Of a DNA stretch of 64,000 nucleotides, positions 52,479 through 62,927 are shown in pieces. Source of the DNA: Aptenodytes patagonicus (Eukaryota; Chordata; Aves; Sphenisciformes; Spheniscidae); assembly GCF_965638725.1 (NCBI RefSeq), contig NC_134951.1:27907746-27971745 (forward strand), read 5' to 3'. Position numbers and translations under genes: made by a program. A model generated the notes under the pieces. That model was not told the DNA's origin. It saw only the letters and a list, made by a program, of their open reading frames with translations, and searched no databases. Position 1 is the stretch's first letter. Each line of letters opens with the position of its first letter.

Positions 52479-55400
52479 TCAGTGGAAAATTTTCATCAGT
52501 TTTGGTACATCTTTTTCTTGTAGTGGTGGTTTCCTCTGGCTGCCAGGCTGCAGGAATTTCTTTATTGTGGGGATATTGCTTATTCTTGCTTTAAAACTCT
52601 ACAAAACAAAACCAAAACAGCACTGTGCTTAAGAACCATGGTAATTGTCAGATGTTTAGATATTATCCATGCTCTAAAAGTAACATTATGTGTTGATACT
52701 GCAGAAGTATCTATATGCTTCATCCTATTATGCTTTTGGGGCTATAGTGACAGAAGGCAGCAATAACCATCAGTATTTGAGGCCGGCTAAAAGTACTTAG
52801 GATATTTGATTTTGTCTTTCACTTCTTTCCTCACCCTCCCACTCTCCCGTATTTCTCAGCCAGTTTAAATCAGTGGTCCTGCTTTGATTCATTGTCCATT
52901 AAAACTGTCCATTCGATTACCTTCAAGAGAGGAAATTTGGCAAGTATATCAGGCTTGCACTCTTCTGCCATTAAAAGGGTTTCAAGCAATTGCACATCTG
53001 CCCTGCTAAACTGGTTGCCAACAAGAAAGTCTTGTCCATGGTCTTTCAAAACCTAGAAACAGAGAACCAGAAGCAGATGTGATTTTTTTTTTCTTTGTGT
53101 GACTTAATATGGTATCTTTAAAGCAAGGTCATACACCGCACGGAGTTATCCTTGAAAGCAGGAAATGCAGCAAGAACAGCTGTAGTACAAACGAATGACC
53201 TGACCACACTGTCATCCTAGGCGTAATTTATCAGTCCTTTCTTTTCTGCATTTCTTTCTGGCAGCTCAGTTGTACCCCTCTTGCCTTCGCTTCTGTAGGT
53301 CATGTTATCAGCACTGCTGTGTTGAAGGCTAAGCTTTATGGGATACAACCATCACTGCAAATGCCTATACAAGATTTACAAGAGGCTTAAGTTCAGCCTA
53401 GGGCATAGTAAGAGTATCTTGGACTGTTTCAAATTATGGGCAGCTCCCTTACTCCTCACCTGTTTCCTCTTCGGTTTTGGGAATATTGCATTGGGAGCTC
53501 TCCACGTGTAACCTGTGCCTCATGGTCTTGATACCCAGCTAATCCATCCTCCCTTTTGTTACAGAAGGAGCTGTAATGCTTTTACATAGCGTGTATGGTA
53601 TGTAGTGGTTCTGCACTTCAGAAGGAAACTTTATGTAAAAGCTGATGCTATAGTGTCTTTTGTCTGAAACAACATACAGACTGAAACATAGGCATTTGGG
53701 GAGCTCAGTGTGTCCTGGGTTTTTGCAGCTCTGCATCTCTCCCAGATTTGTAGTGCCTTCTGTCCCCTCTGTAGTGTTCTGTCTCCCTCCTTATCCCAGC
53801 CCCACCAAAACCATAGCATTTATATTTAAGTGGTAATTTTTCTTCTCTGTTTTCCTCAATAAAAATTGTTTGTGTAGATCCAGGATGGAGTTTCAGGAAA
53901 ACAATACTAATCAAGCTACTACATCTTTGCCATGTACCTTCTCATAGACTGGGAAGTATCTGTTTGTGGCCTTGTCCACAATAGTAGCAAAATGTTGCTC
54001 CTTTTTATCCGCTGGTTGGAAAGGATGGGTCATGAGTAACTCGTTCAGATCTATTACTGCTTCCACATACATATCAATTCTGAAAGGAATAGATCCAGTT
54101 GGTCAAGTCAAACACAGTAGGTCTGAATAGCACGATAGCTACTGGCATAACCCCACTGAGATGTTGGGAACTCTCCGCCTCTTCTATCCAGCTTGGAGCA
54201 GTTCCCCCCAGAGTGCAGTAGCTTCAGGGAGGGGTGGAGAGCATGGGTGAAAGACAAGTGCAAAGTGCCTGACCAAAAACTAAAAGACTGTACCCCTTCC
54301 ATTTTTCACTAGGGGTGATACTTCTATTAAGTTTTTTTTGAGCCCAAGTACAAAATTGGCATGTGTGTCATCCAAACTTGTGTTAAAAATCCAATCAGAC
54401 ATGGTAAGTTAAACAGTGGGTCTATACAATTGCTAACAAATTATCTTGACATGTGTTTACCAGTGCTAATTAACTTGAAGCATTTAAAAATACTTCAGGT
54501 CAAACCATGTGCCCCTAAGAGCCCTGTCCTTTAATAACCAGTTACTGATTCTACTTCTAATTCCTGGTTATTAGAGAGAGAAGTTTTTTGTTTCCATCAA
54601 AGACATTTCCCTGAATTTGATGTGGTGAAAATGCCTGCTGCTGATAACTGCAGGAGAAAATGAAAAGCAGCATCAGTAAGACAGTCTGCCTTCTGCACTC
54701 CTGACTGCTTTCTTCTGATAACTGTATTGACCTTTGATCTTCATGAACTCCCTTGCACCATGCTGCTTATCTAATTTAGCTGGTTATTACTGTTGTAGAC
54801 ATCACACGCAGTCACAGTCAACACGTGCTACATGAAAAGCTGCTGTATCACCCTCACTCTAACTGTGAGCTGGGATATTCTTGTGTTACACAGAGAGGTG
54901 GTATGAACTGTAGTCTAACAAACAAAGGTGGTACTGTTACAGTACAGGGCTCTCTCCTTCAGGTCCTTCCCGTAGAGGTTGTACTTCATTGCTATGTAGT
55001 TTCCAATGGCTCTGCTCTGCACCATCTTCATTCCATCTATCTCCACCATTGGCACTTGCTGAAACAGCAGGGATCCATCTAGGGAAAAGGGGACAAGACA
55101 GGAGACATTCAGTCTCTGAATGAGAACCATTAGTGGGTGTTTGGCAAAGTAACCACACATATTATGTTTTTATTTAAAATCATAGAATCATTTAGGTTGG
55201 AAAAGACCCTTAAGATCATCAAGTCCAACCGTAAACCTAGCACTGCCAAGTCCACCACTAAGCCATGTCCCTAAGCGCCACATCTACATGTCTTTTAAAT
55301 ACCTCCAGGGATGGGGACTCAACCACTTCCCTGAGCAGCCTGTTCAAGTGCTTGACAACCCTTTCAGTGGCAGTCTTCCTCATTCTCACAACAAGGTACG

Positions 55401-57989
55401 GAAAATGCTTACCATGAAACCAAGAACCATTTCTTGGGGATATGTTAATAACAATATTATAGCAATCAGCTTCTTGAAGTTTCTTCAAATCTGAGGAAGC
55501 ACCCAAATGCAGAATTTTTAGCAGTCACACACTGAAAAAGACAAGTCCTGCGCTGCATGGCCCTAACTCAGACGATTTTCATGGAGGTTAATACAGATGA
55601 GAAGGACTAAAGGATCTGACCCAGCCAGTTTCTGTCATGCTTTGGTAAGTATTATGGAAATCTGGACTATTTACAGGCTTGTCAACATATAATGTGAATA
55701 TAAATGTATATAATATCTTTGTGGCTACTATATTGACTTTATACAATGGCATACATCTGTACAGGCATGAAGCACGGAATAATGGGCAAGTTTCATGAGA
55801 TTCCTGCAAGAGCCAAATATCACTTGATGTGAGACTGCAGCCATGTAAATCCCTTACTAGTCAGCAGAAGCCTTATTCTAGCAAGGAAGAAGTCAAAATA
55901 CTTCCAGGAACCGATCAGAGAAGTGAATCAGAGTATTTGCTTTATGGAATCCTATTTCTTGACTCAGATAACTAATCAGCTACATCCGTCTTTGTATCCA
56001 CTGTAAGGCAATCATGCAGAGAAACTGTCTGCTATTAAGGGCACATTTTCATTTATGCTCATGTCTCAAAATACTTTTTGAAAGCTGGCAGGTGGCAGGG
56101 GGATCAAGTCATTGTTCCTAAAGAAGAGCAGGACTGCAAATGCCAACCCTAGCTCAGACTTCTTTGAAAAGCCAAGTGAACTGGAAGAGCACAGACATGT
56201 AATTTGGTTTGGAGGAAATGTGAATATCATGTTCACAGAGATGGAAGCTAAAGATAGCAAGGTGGGTAGTTGCCTTGGGAAACAGGAACACATCAGAGGT
56301 ACAAGTTAAACTCAGAAATCTGGAACTCTGGTTTCATACGGATTATAAAACAACAACTTTGTAGGCAACCTAAAATGCTAATGAATTTCAAGATGATCTG
56401 GTGACAAAAACCTGCATTGTCATAGGACAGGAGGCAATGGGCACAAACTGAAACAAAAGACAGTCAATCATCTGAACTTAAGGAAAGGCTTTTTTACTGT
56501 GAGAGCAACTGAATGCTGGGTTGGCCTGGCTTGCCCAGAGAGGCTGTGGAGTCTCCATCCTTAGAGATACTCAAAACCCAATTGGACACTGTCCTGGACA
56601 ATTGGCTCTAGGTGGCCTTGCTTGAAGAGGGGAGGTGGAGCAGACGATCTTGAGAGGTCCCTTCTGACCTCAGCCCTTCTGTGATTTGGTGAAGACTGAA
56701 ACAACTGGGTGGATGATACCATCTAACACACTGCAGTGTGCATCTGTGATACCTCATGTACAATCCAGTCTAGATTTTCTTTTTAAGAGACATAAGACTT
56801 CTTAGGTGTTCCAAGACAAACAATTCTAATTATTATTATTACCTAATAATTAAAAAGTGAAGGAAACTTACCCTTCCGTAACTTTGTCAGATCATCCTTT
56901 GTTTCCAGAAAACATTCTTCAAACTGCAGGAAATACAGAAGAAAAGTTGTGTTGTCACTGCATGTTTTAGTTTCTGCTTTGCATGAGACAATGAGAGCAC
57001 AAAGAGCTGTGTTTTGAGGAATTTTATTTTTAAAAAAAGAAATCAGATTTGGAAGTGATATCTTTAAAAATTTATTTTGCCTCTGTTGCATCCTCTCCTC
57101 TTCCCTCTCATGTGATTCATATTTTTGTGCAGGTAAGGTTTTGGCTAAAGCTGAGGTGACCGAGGGGCACAAAACCCTGTCTACTGAGCAAACGATGACC
57201 ACGCCGCTTCTGTTGTCAGTGCTGGCAAGAGATGGTGCAGGGAGAGAGGGGGATAAGTAAATTCACTCTGCAGCAGAACTGTGGTATAGTTCCTTTGCCA
57301 CAAGCTGGCAAAAGGAGGGATGAAGAGGAGAGATCACATGCCCCATGCAGCGTTCTGGCACTTTGCCCATCACCATGACAAAAACTCACAGTTCTTAAAA
57401 CACACAGATCCCCACACTCCCTCTCCAGTTTAATATCAGAAACCGTTAGAGGTAAAAACAATTACTCTGTGTTTTATAATATACAGTACCTTCAGGGGTA
57501 AGCTACATTGTAGTAGGCATAATAATTTTTTGCTATTTGGACATTGGGATTTAACTGAAGGTCTTCAGAACTGAAAGTGCTCGACCCCTGTGATTGGGCA
57601 GATAGGGGGTCTGAAGATAAGAAGATAAGAAGCCAGGTTCTGCTGCTGTGGTTTTAAATTTTTTCTTTCACCAGCTACAGAGGAGAGGCATTTGTGGTGC
57701 TACCAGTAGGCTTGGCACATGATGCTTGGAAGTGAAACGGGAACTTGCCCCCCTGCTTAGGGTATGCTAGTGGTCATTGTTGGCTTAGTCAGCAATGCAC
57801 TAAATGCAGAGCTTGAAACAGCTGGTCAGTCACATTTTTTTATAAGGAACAGTAGAAATACATATTTGTCACATGCTCTTGGTATAAAAAACAGAGGCAA
57901 ACCTCAACCCCGGCTGCTGCTAGTAGCCACCGTATTGATTCCATTCGGCCTCGTGCATTGAAGTAGTACAGCTTGGGTTTCCCAGACAT
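52479..57989 (-). CDS. GSTA: Alpha-class glutathione S-transferase, copy B
   Basis: A second complete alpha-class GST in tandem with copy A, doing the same kind of glutathione conjugation in the cytosol. Coding exons on the minus strand are 57989-57903, 56923-56872, 55078-54946, 54079-53938, 53052-52921 and 52598-52479. They join in phase to 221 codons with GT-AG introns and the same phases as copy A. Tyr9, Arg15, Arg45, Gln54-Val55-Pro56, Gln67-Ser68, Asp101 and Arg131 are all present. It differs from copy A mainly in exon 3 ([12 protein letters not shown]), exon 5 ([20 protein letters not shown]) and the C-terminus (LMKIFH). These parts of the substrate-binding domain and tail suggest different substrates (inference). 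Its [10 protein letters not shown] start is closer to mammalian GSTA1-3 than to GSTA4. Two CR1 fragments lie in the intron between exons 3 and 4. Exact ortholog number is not settled. Confidence 0.95.
55179..55385 (-). repeat. CR1 LINE 3' fragment in GSTA copy B intron
   Basis: The + strand starts with tcatagaatcatttaggttgg and continues through AAGTCCAACC and the ORF2 tail. The minus-strand frame gives [20 protein letters not shown]. It lies about 100 bases upstream of exon 4 of copy B in the transcript direction. Confidence 0.88.
56424..56690 (+). repeat. CR1 LINE fragment in GSTA copy B intron
   Basis: Forward-strand CR1 tail with GGACAGGAGGCAATGGGCAC, the 'gagaggctgtggagtctccatcc' block and AGAGGTCCCTTCTGACCTC near the end. 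It is diverged and non-coding. Confidence 0.85.
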
Positions 57990-58013
57990 GTTTCCACGTG
58001 CCTGATCTACTGT
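57903..58013 (-). other. GSTA: GSTA copy B exon 2 (first coding exon)
   Basis: The acceptor TTATTCCAG ends at 58014, followed by 24 bases of 5' UTR and the ATG at 57989-57987. The exon ends at GVE with donor GTTTGC. It splices from the TATA-proximal exon 1 at about 59.1 kb. Confidence 0.9.
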
Positions 58014-59088
58014 CTGGAATAAAGAAGTAAGTTTTGCAAAATAAAGATTCAGAATGCTGGTTTTGAGTCTCTAACTGGTTCTCAAGCATTGTTCAAAGTT
58101 GTCTTGTTTGAAACCAATGATTTATGGTCCAAGACTCTCATCAAATTATTAGAGGAGGTAAAAGACTATATTGAGAGACTGCATTGTATCATTTTGCCTT
58201 AAGATGTCTTTTATATATGCAGGTTAGTTAAGCAGAACTCTGTACTGAGAGCAATTGGCCCATGTCAGAGAACAAGCAAATCAAAACCCATTTGCATCCC
58301 AAAGTGTTCTGCTCTGACCAAAAAGCAGGGTGTGCGAGATACACTGCTCTCTTTATTTTAGCATTATCTCAGGATACAGTTTACTGTTTAATCAGATACA
58401 CAATATAATCTCAGCAATTGTTGTGCTTTCTCCAGCAGCCATTATGCTCCATTGTAGTGACAGGAAGGATTTGTTTTTCCCCACTGTAAGCATTCAATCT
58501 CATTTACAACACTCCCCACTCCTCTCATTTCTTTAGGCAAGCACCCGAAGACAGGGGATTTAATTTTGTCTCTGGTAACGTTAGATTTGCCTTTACCACA
58601 GACAGAGCCAAAGTGCAATACCTGCTTGGTCCCATTCCAACTCTGCTGGAATTTAAAGCAACAAGTTTCTAGACAGACTGTCATCTACCCCATTCAGAAC
58701 CAGTGCGTGCACATCAGCAGCAAACATGTAGACAGTGCCTAGTTTAAACTAGCTTCACAGTTATTAACACTGTGTCAACAATAAAGCTGAAGCATTAACA
58801 GCAGCAAAAAGAAAATGGCTAAAACCCCCCCATATTCCCCTTGAAAATAACGTCATCTTCTCTACAATAGGAAGAAGGGGGTGAGAGGAAGCACTCCACG
58901 CTTCTGAGATCTACGTTTCTTTTTCTTAAATCTGTACACCTAGAAAGCAGTTGATTAATAATCTAACATTTGATGCACATAACCATGTTAGTAAATAAAG
59001 TACAGACAAGTATTTAATCCATAAAACCCATTCACTTAGTTTCAGGTACACTAATTCCCTACGCATGTCCAAAATCCAAAAAGCTTAC

Positions 59089-59116
59089 CTTGTACACAGT
59101 GTAACTCACTCTAAGC
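59089..59116 (-). other. GSTA: GSTA copy B non-coding exon 1
   Basis: The minus-strand sequence ending ACTGTGTACAAG is followed by a strong donor GTAAGC at 59088-59083. The start is estimated about 25-30 bases after the TATA box and is approximate. A short untranslated exon 1 is usual for alpha GST genes. Confidence 0.7.
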
Positions 59117-59138
59117 TCTCAGTAGCTTTGCCATGAGA

Positions 59139-59145
59139 TTATATA
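59139..59145 (-). promoter_or_regulatory. TATA box of GSTA copy B
   Basis: TATATAA on the minus strand, placed about 25-30 bp before the inferred start of exon 1. An inverted repeat lies immediately upstream (59167-59188). A TGCTGAC half-site (59280-59286, + strand) of the MARE/antioxidant-response type lies about 170 bp upstream. Confidence 0.7.
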
Positions 59146-59166
59146 GGTCTGTAGCCCCTCCTACAA

Positions 59167-59188
59167 AGAGAACTGCAAACAGTTCTCT
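59167..59188. promoter_or_regulatory. Inverted repeat upstream of the GSTA copy B TATA box
   Basis: Perfect 9-bp arms AGAGAACTG and CAGTTCTCT are separated by CAAA. The arms contain AGAAC/GTTCT, resembling steroid-receptor half-sites but with unusual spacing. This is a candidate factor-binding palindrome; its function is inferred only. Confidence 0.5.
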
Positions 59189-59988
59189 GCTGATGGGAAA
59201 CTCCTATTTCTTAAAACAAATTAAAAAAATTAGGTCTGTTTAGTCACTTCTCACCTACAGAAAATAAATTCCTGACTAATGCTGACTATGTACAAATGTA
59301 AGATTCACGAGAGGTCATGATCATTGGGAACATCTGTGCCAGCAGAAAATTCTATGCTTCCTAATTTCATTGTTTGGCAACCTGTTACTTAAAAATAAGC
59401 AGAACGGCTGAAAAGCTCCCATGATTTAAAAAAATACTGTGATAGCAATCAAAATTTTATTTTAATATTTTACAGTTTTTTACTTTTAACAGCTTTATGT
59501 AAGTCACATCAACTAATTCAGCTTGAATCCTTCATAAGCTTCCTTCCCTTCCTTAGTGATGAGGGATATTCCTTCAGGACATTTTTTCTGCTGAATTTCA
59601 TTCCTGGACATCGGTGGGTTTTTTCTGTTTCTGACAAAAATGTTTCCCTGAATTTGACCTGGTGAAAATGCACGCCAAAGACAACTGTAGGAGACAGAAG
59701 AGTGGCATCAGAAGACAAACTGCCCTCTGCACTCCTGCCCCTTTCTTCTGATAACTCTGTTGACTTCAAAGAGTCAATACAGCATAAACTCCCATGCACC
59801 ATCCTGCCTGTCTAATCTAGCTGGTTAATACTGTTGTAGACATCACCTGCAGGCAAGGTCAACATGCTATAGAAAAACCTGCTGAATCACCCCGAACGTA
59901 ACTGTGAGTTGGGATATTCTTCTCATATTACACAGGGAGGTTGTATGAATTGTAGTCTATCAAACAAAACTACGAGTTGTTACAGTAC

Positions 59989-60083
59989 AGGGGGCTCTCT
60001 CCTTCAGGTTCTTCCTGTGGACGTACTTTGCTGCTATGTAGCTGAAAATGATCCTCAGCCCATCAGCCTTCACCACTGGTACC
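59989..60083 (-). pseudogene. GSTA copy C exon 4 relic
   Basis: On the minus strand, pieces matching GSTA exon 4 are QVPVV, then FSYIAAKY, then NLKERAP. Compared with copies A and B, about 15 bases covering the MKMVQSRAI segment are lost (removing Gln67 and Ser68). The first third of the exon is gone, and extra C bases before the old donor site break the phase. The downstream intron flank (59,640-59,988) still matches that of copy B. It cannot encode a working enzyme. No exon 5-7 counterparts are seen between here and the copy B promoter. Confidence 0.85.
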
Positions 60084-60127
60084 TGTGACACCAAGGTGTT
60101 CCATGCTTGACAATAACATAAGCTTAA

Positions 60128-60607
60128 TTATTTATTTAGAGCTAGAACCACAGAAGGACAAGGCATCAAAACGGTCACCACTGCAATGTCTTGTCTCTTA
60201 GGAGGTGCCGAGTCCTCAAATGTAACACTCTGTACCCTATATGGCACATTAGGAGAGCCAGGCTTCACAGAAGGGGACTCCTCACTGACAGCACATCCTG
60301 TAGCCTCCGCCTTCTCGTTCGGACTCTTTTCTTTCTTATTTCCCTCTGTCCCCTTCTTACAATTTAGGAGGTTCTTCTCTCCAGCTTCTGAAAACCTGTA
60401 GCGGGGCTCAGTCACCTACACAGAGGTGTCCACACCACTGTGCATGTTTCCAGGGCGCCTGCTAGCCTCCAGCTGCTGCTCCAGAGAGCCCAGCTCTGCA
60501 GCATGTGCCATGGCACGATGGCCAGCCCTGCAGAGGCACCACAGAGAGCCCCAGGTGTCTGTGCTAAGTGCAGCAGAAGCCTGCTCTTGGTATTGCTGTA
60601 GAAGCAC
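60128..60607 (-). other. Unassigned open frame with one internal stop
   Basis: A minus-strand frame is open from 60,607 to 60,128 apart from a single TAG at 60,418-60,416. The downstream 95 codons are hydrophilic (KKEKSPNEKAEATG; VKPGSPNVPYRVQSVTFEDS). The TAG lies in CTCTGTGTAG|GTGACT, which could serve as a splice acceptor, so the lower part could be a 3'-terminal exon of an unseen gene. I recognise no family. It may equally be chance or a decayed retrocopy. Confidence 0.25.
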
Positions 60608-61639
60608 AAGCTGCCCACATTTTGTTTTCTGTTAACATCCGGCCCAAAATAATTTGTTCATATTTTATAATGAAACAGAACTCTACGTAAGAATGGTTTA
60701 TTTGCTTGCTTGAGAAGTGACTGCTTTCCCCTCCAGGCTTCTGGAAGTGCTGACTTCTGCTGTTAGCACAGGGTTTTTTAAGAGTAAAAGTTCAAACTAC
60801 ACTGCTGGAAACAGCGTTTCTGGCATTGTTGGACAGGCATGACTTACGACCCAGAATCTAGGATAATGGGGGAGACCGAAGCTTTCCATGCCTAGACATG
60901 TGCACCGAGGTGCGTCTGGCAGCGTTTCACAAATCCAAACTCACTCTTAGGTAGCTTGGCTGGATTAATCATTTGTAGGCCTGGCCATGATAAACTCTAG
61001 GAGATGTGCCAGGCCTAGTGACTAGTCCTACAAGGACTTGACATCCACTGTGTCAGAGGACTGCGAGGTAAGAAAACGTGAGTTCAAGCATTAAAGTTAA
61101 TCACAGTGTAGACAACTTGGGAAAACTCACCTCACTTTGTAGACACCTACATCTGGTCTAGCTGTCTAGTCTCCTTTAAATAGGTCTAAATTCAGGCAGA
61201 ATCCCTCACCATGCACTTGAGCTACAGCAAATACCCAAACTACTGGAAAGGATGCTGTCTCAGCTGAGGCAGCTAAGATGAAGCCAGTCCTTTCAACCTT
61301 CCCTTAGGGGTAGAGGAGGGTAGTAGAAGTCTTCAGAGGGCGATTTATCCCAACACTGACATTTCTTACCCTATCAGAGGTATCCATCAAGATTTTAGGC
61401 ACGCCCTCTTCAACATAGTTACTAGCCTAAATAAAAGTGAAAGATACAATGCAGTCCCTCTCCTAACTTAACAGGACTTTTGGAAATGTCACTTCACTGA
61501 GCTTGTGAAGTATTTTGGAAAGCACTGTAGAAGCATCATTTGTATCTTGCATGCCCGAAGGCGTCTGATCTCTTAAGAACATCTAGGTTCAGATTGACAA
61601 TCCAGGCGTTAAAACTAGGGGAAACGTCAAAGATACCCG

Positions 61640-62160
61640 TTACAACCCAGACTGGGTGACTCAGGGAGTCGTAGCGGTTTCGTGACTCCCTTTGGCTATA
61701 TTAAGGTGAAACGACACCAGGCGATCAATTAAACGCTTTATTTATGGCACACCCAGCTTAAACTCGGAAAGCGTAATAATAGGGGGGCGGGGAAGGAGAG
61801 AGATTTCACCACCCTCGGATGACGCCCGCCGACGGGCCGATCCTCCGGCGGCGGCCGCGCACGTGCCTCCTCGCAGTGGCGCCTTTTATAGTCCAGTCCC
61901 CGTCTCTCGGCCGCGCCAGCCCCGCCCCTCGGGGAGTTACGTAACTCCCGATCTCCTGCGCAGGCGCCAGCGTGGGGGCGGTCGCGAGCCCCTTCCTCAA
62001 ATGAGCTCTGCATGGCCTCGGGCCACGTATGGTGCGTCGTCCTATCAGAACAGGGAGCTGCGCGCCCTGCGGCACGCCCTCCGCGGCCCGCGCCTCTCGC
62101 CTGCGGCCCACCGTTGCCACGGAGACGGCAACCTGCTTTGCCGCCATGTCTGAGCGCTAC
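61640..62160 (-). promoter_or_regulatory. GC-rich TATA-containing element (solo LTR or orphan CpG promoter)
   Basis: This CpG-dense block has a minus-strand promoter layout: an RFX-type X-box inverted repeat (62113-62132), an 18-bp palindrome (61932-61949), GC boxes (61919-61928), a TATA box TATAAAA (61884-61890), then AATAAA (61737-61742) about 145 bases later. A hairpin follows with arms GGGAGTC/GACTCCC (61664-61690). TATA followed at this short distance by a poly(A) signal is the U3-R-U5 order of an LTR. I could not fix TG...CA ends with a target-site duplication. The alternative is an orphan promoter of a non-coding or distant gene. Confidence 0.5.
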
Positions 62161-62202
62161 ATTAACTCCCTCAGTCCCCCACACTGCCCTAACAACTCCG
62201 GA

Positions 62203-62312
62203 GTGAATATTCACCCCAGCTGCTGCTGTTGCCCACCAGCTTGTTTCCATTTCGCCTCTTCCTTTAAAACAATAAGGTATAAATATTTTTTTAATTTGTT
62301 TTTTTTCAGACA
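62203..62312 (-). pseudogene. GSTA copy C exon 2 relic
   Basis: The minus-strand reading MSEKK...KGRGEMETSWWATAAAGVN aligns with the first coding exon of GSTA (M-S-x-K ... [17 protein letters not shown]), with 11 of 18 residues identical over the second half. The catalytic Tyr9 region is replaced by a roughly 6-codon A/T-rich expansion, and Arg15 is Glu. No proper GTTTG donor remains. Together with the exon 4 relic at 60.0 kb it marks a third, dead GSTA copy on the same strand. I found no exon 3 match between them. Confidence 0.65.
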
Positions 62313-62927
62313 TGATACTGATTTCTTGACAAAGCATTGGAAAATGTTTTGTGTCATCAGGCTTTGTGAACTTTCCTCTCTATATAAAAAAACATACCAG
62401 AATTATGTTAATTTGGGTTGGAGCTGTGTTCAAAATTATGAGCCAATATTTAAGGTGTCCTTGCAAGGGAAATGGGTGCACACACAAACTGTTGTGCCTT
62501 ACTGTATTAGCAGGGGGAACAGGGGCTGTAGGGAAGGGAGCCTCCTCTGTGGCTGATGAGACCCGTTGGGATATACCCAGTCCTGCCTTCCTGCAGAAAT
62601 GAAGTGCAGCTCTGGTGTCTCATATTATTTAAAAAAAAGGTCCCATTTGTTGTTTTTCCAAACTGGTGCTGCCTGTGTTCAGCACACTTGAAAAGGGCAG
62701 CTCACACATTATGTCCCAAGAAACATTTCTCCACACTGAATTATGCCCTCCGAACTCGGCAGGGTAAGTGTGCAATGTAACTGTCTTATAAACCCAGGAA
62801 TATATTTACAAAAGATAGCCTTGCAGAGGGAAGAGAGAAATTGAAAGAAACTGTCCTTTTCTCCAGTGATCCTCATGCTGACTTAACACTTGGCTTCAGG
62901 TATGTGAAGGGCATTGGCCTTCACAAT

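Noticed and set aside
61683-62250. TTTCG direct repeats as the target-site duplication of a GC-rich LTR
   Set aside because: A TG...CA pair flanked by TTTCG exists, but its right edge would cut through the GSTA exon 2 relic, whose homology runs across it. With many candidate ends tested, a 5-bp match is likely chance.
61738-62337. 199-codon minus-strand frame treated as one gene
   Set aside because: It joins a GSTA exon 2 relic to a GC-rich promoter-like block. The lower part has no family match and includes the TATA region, so the frame is a chance read-through.
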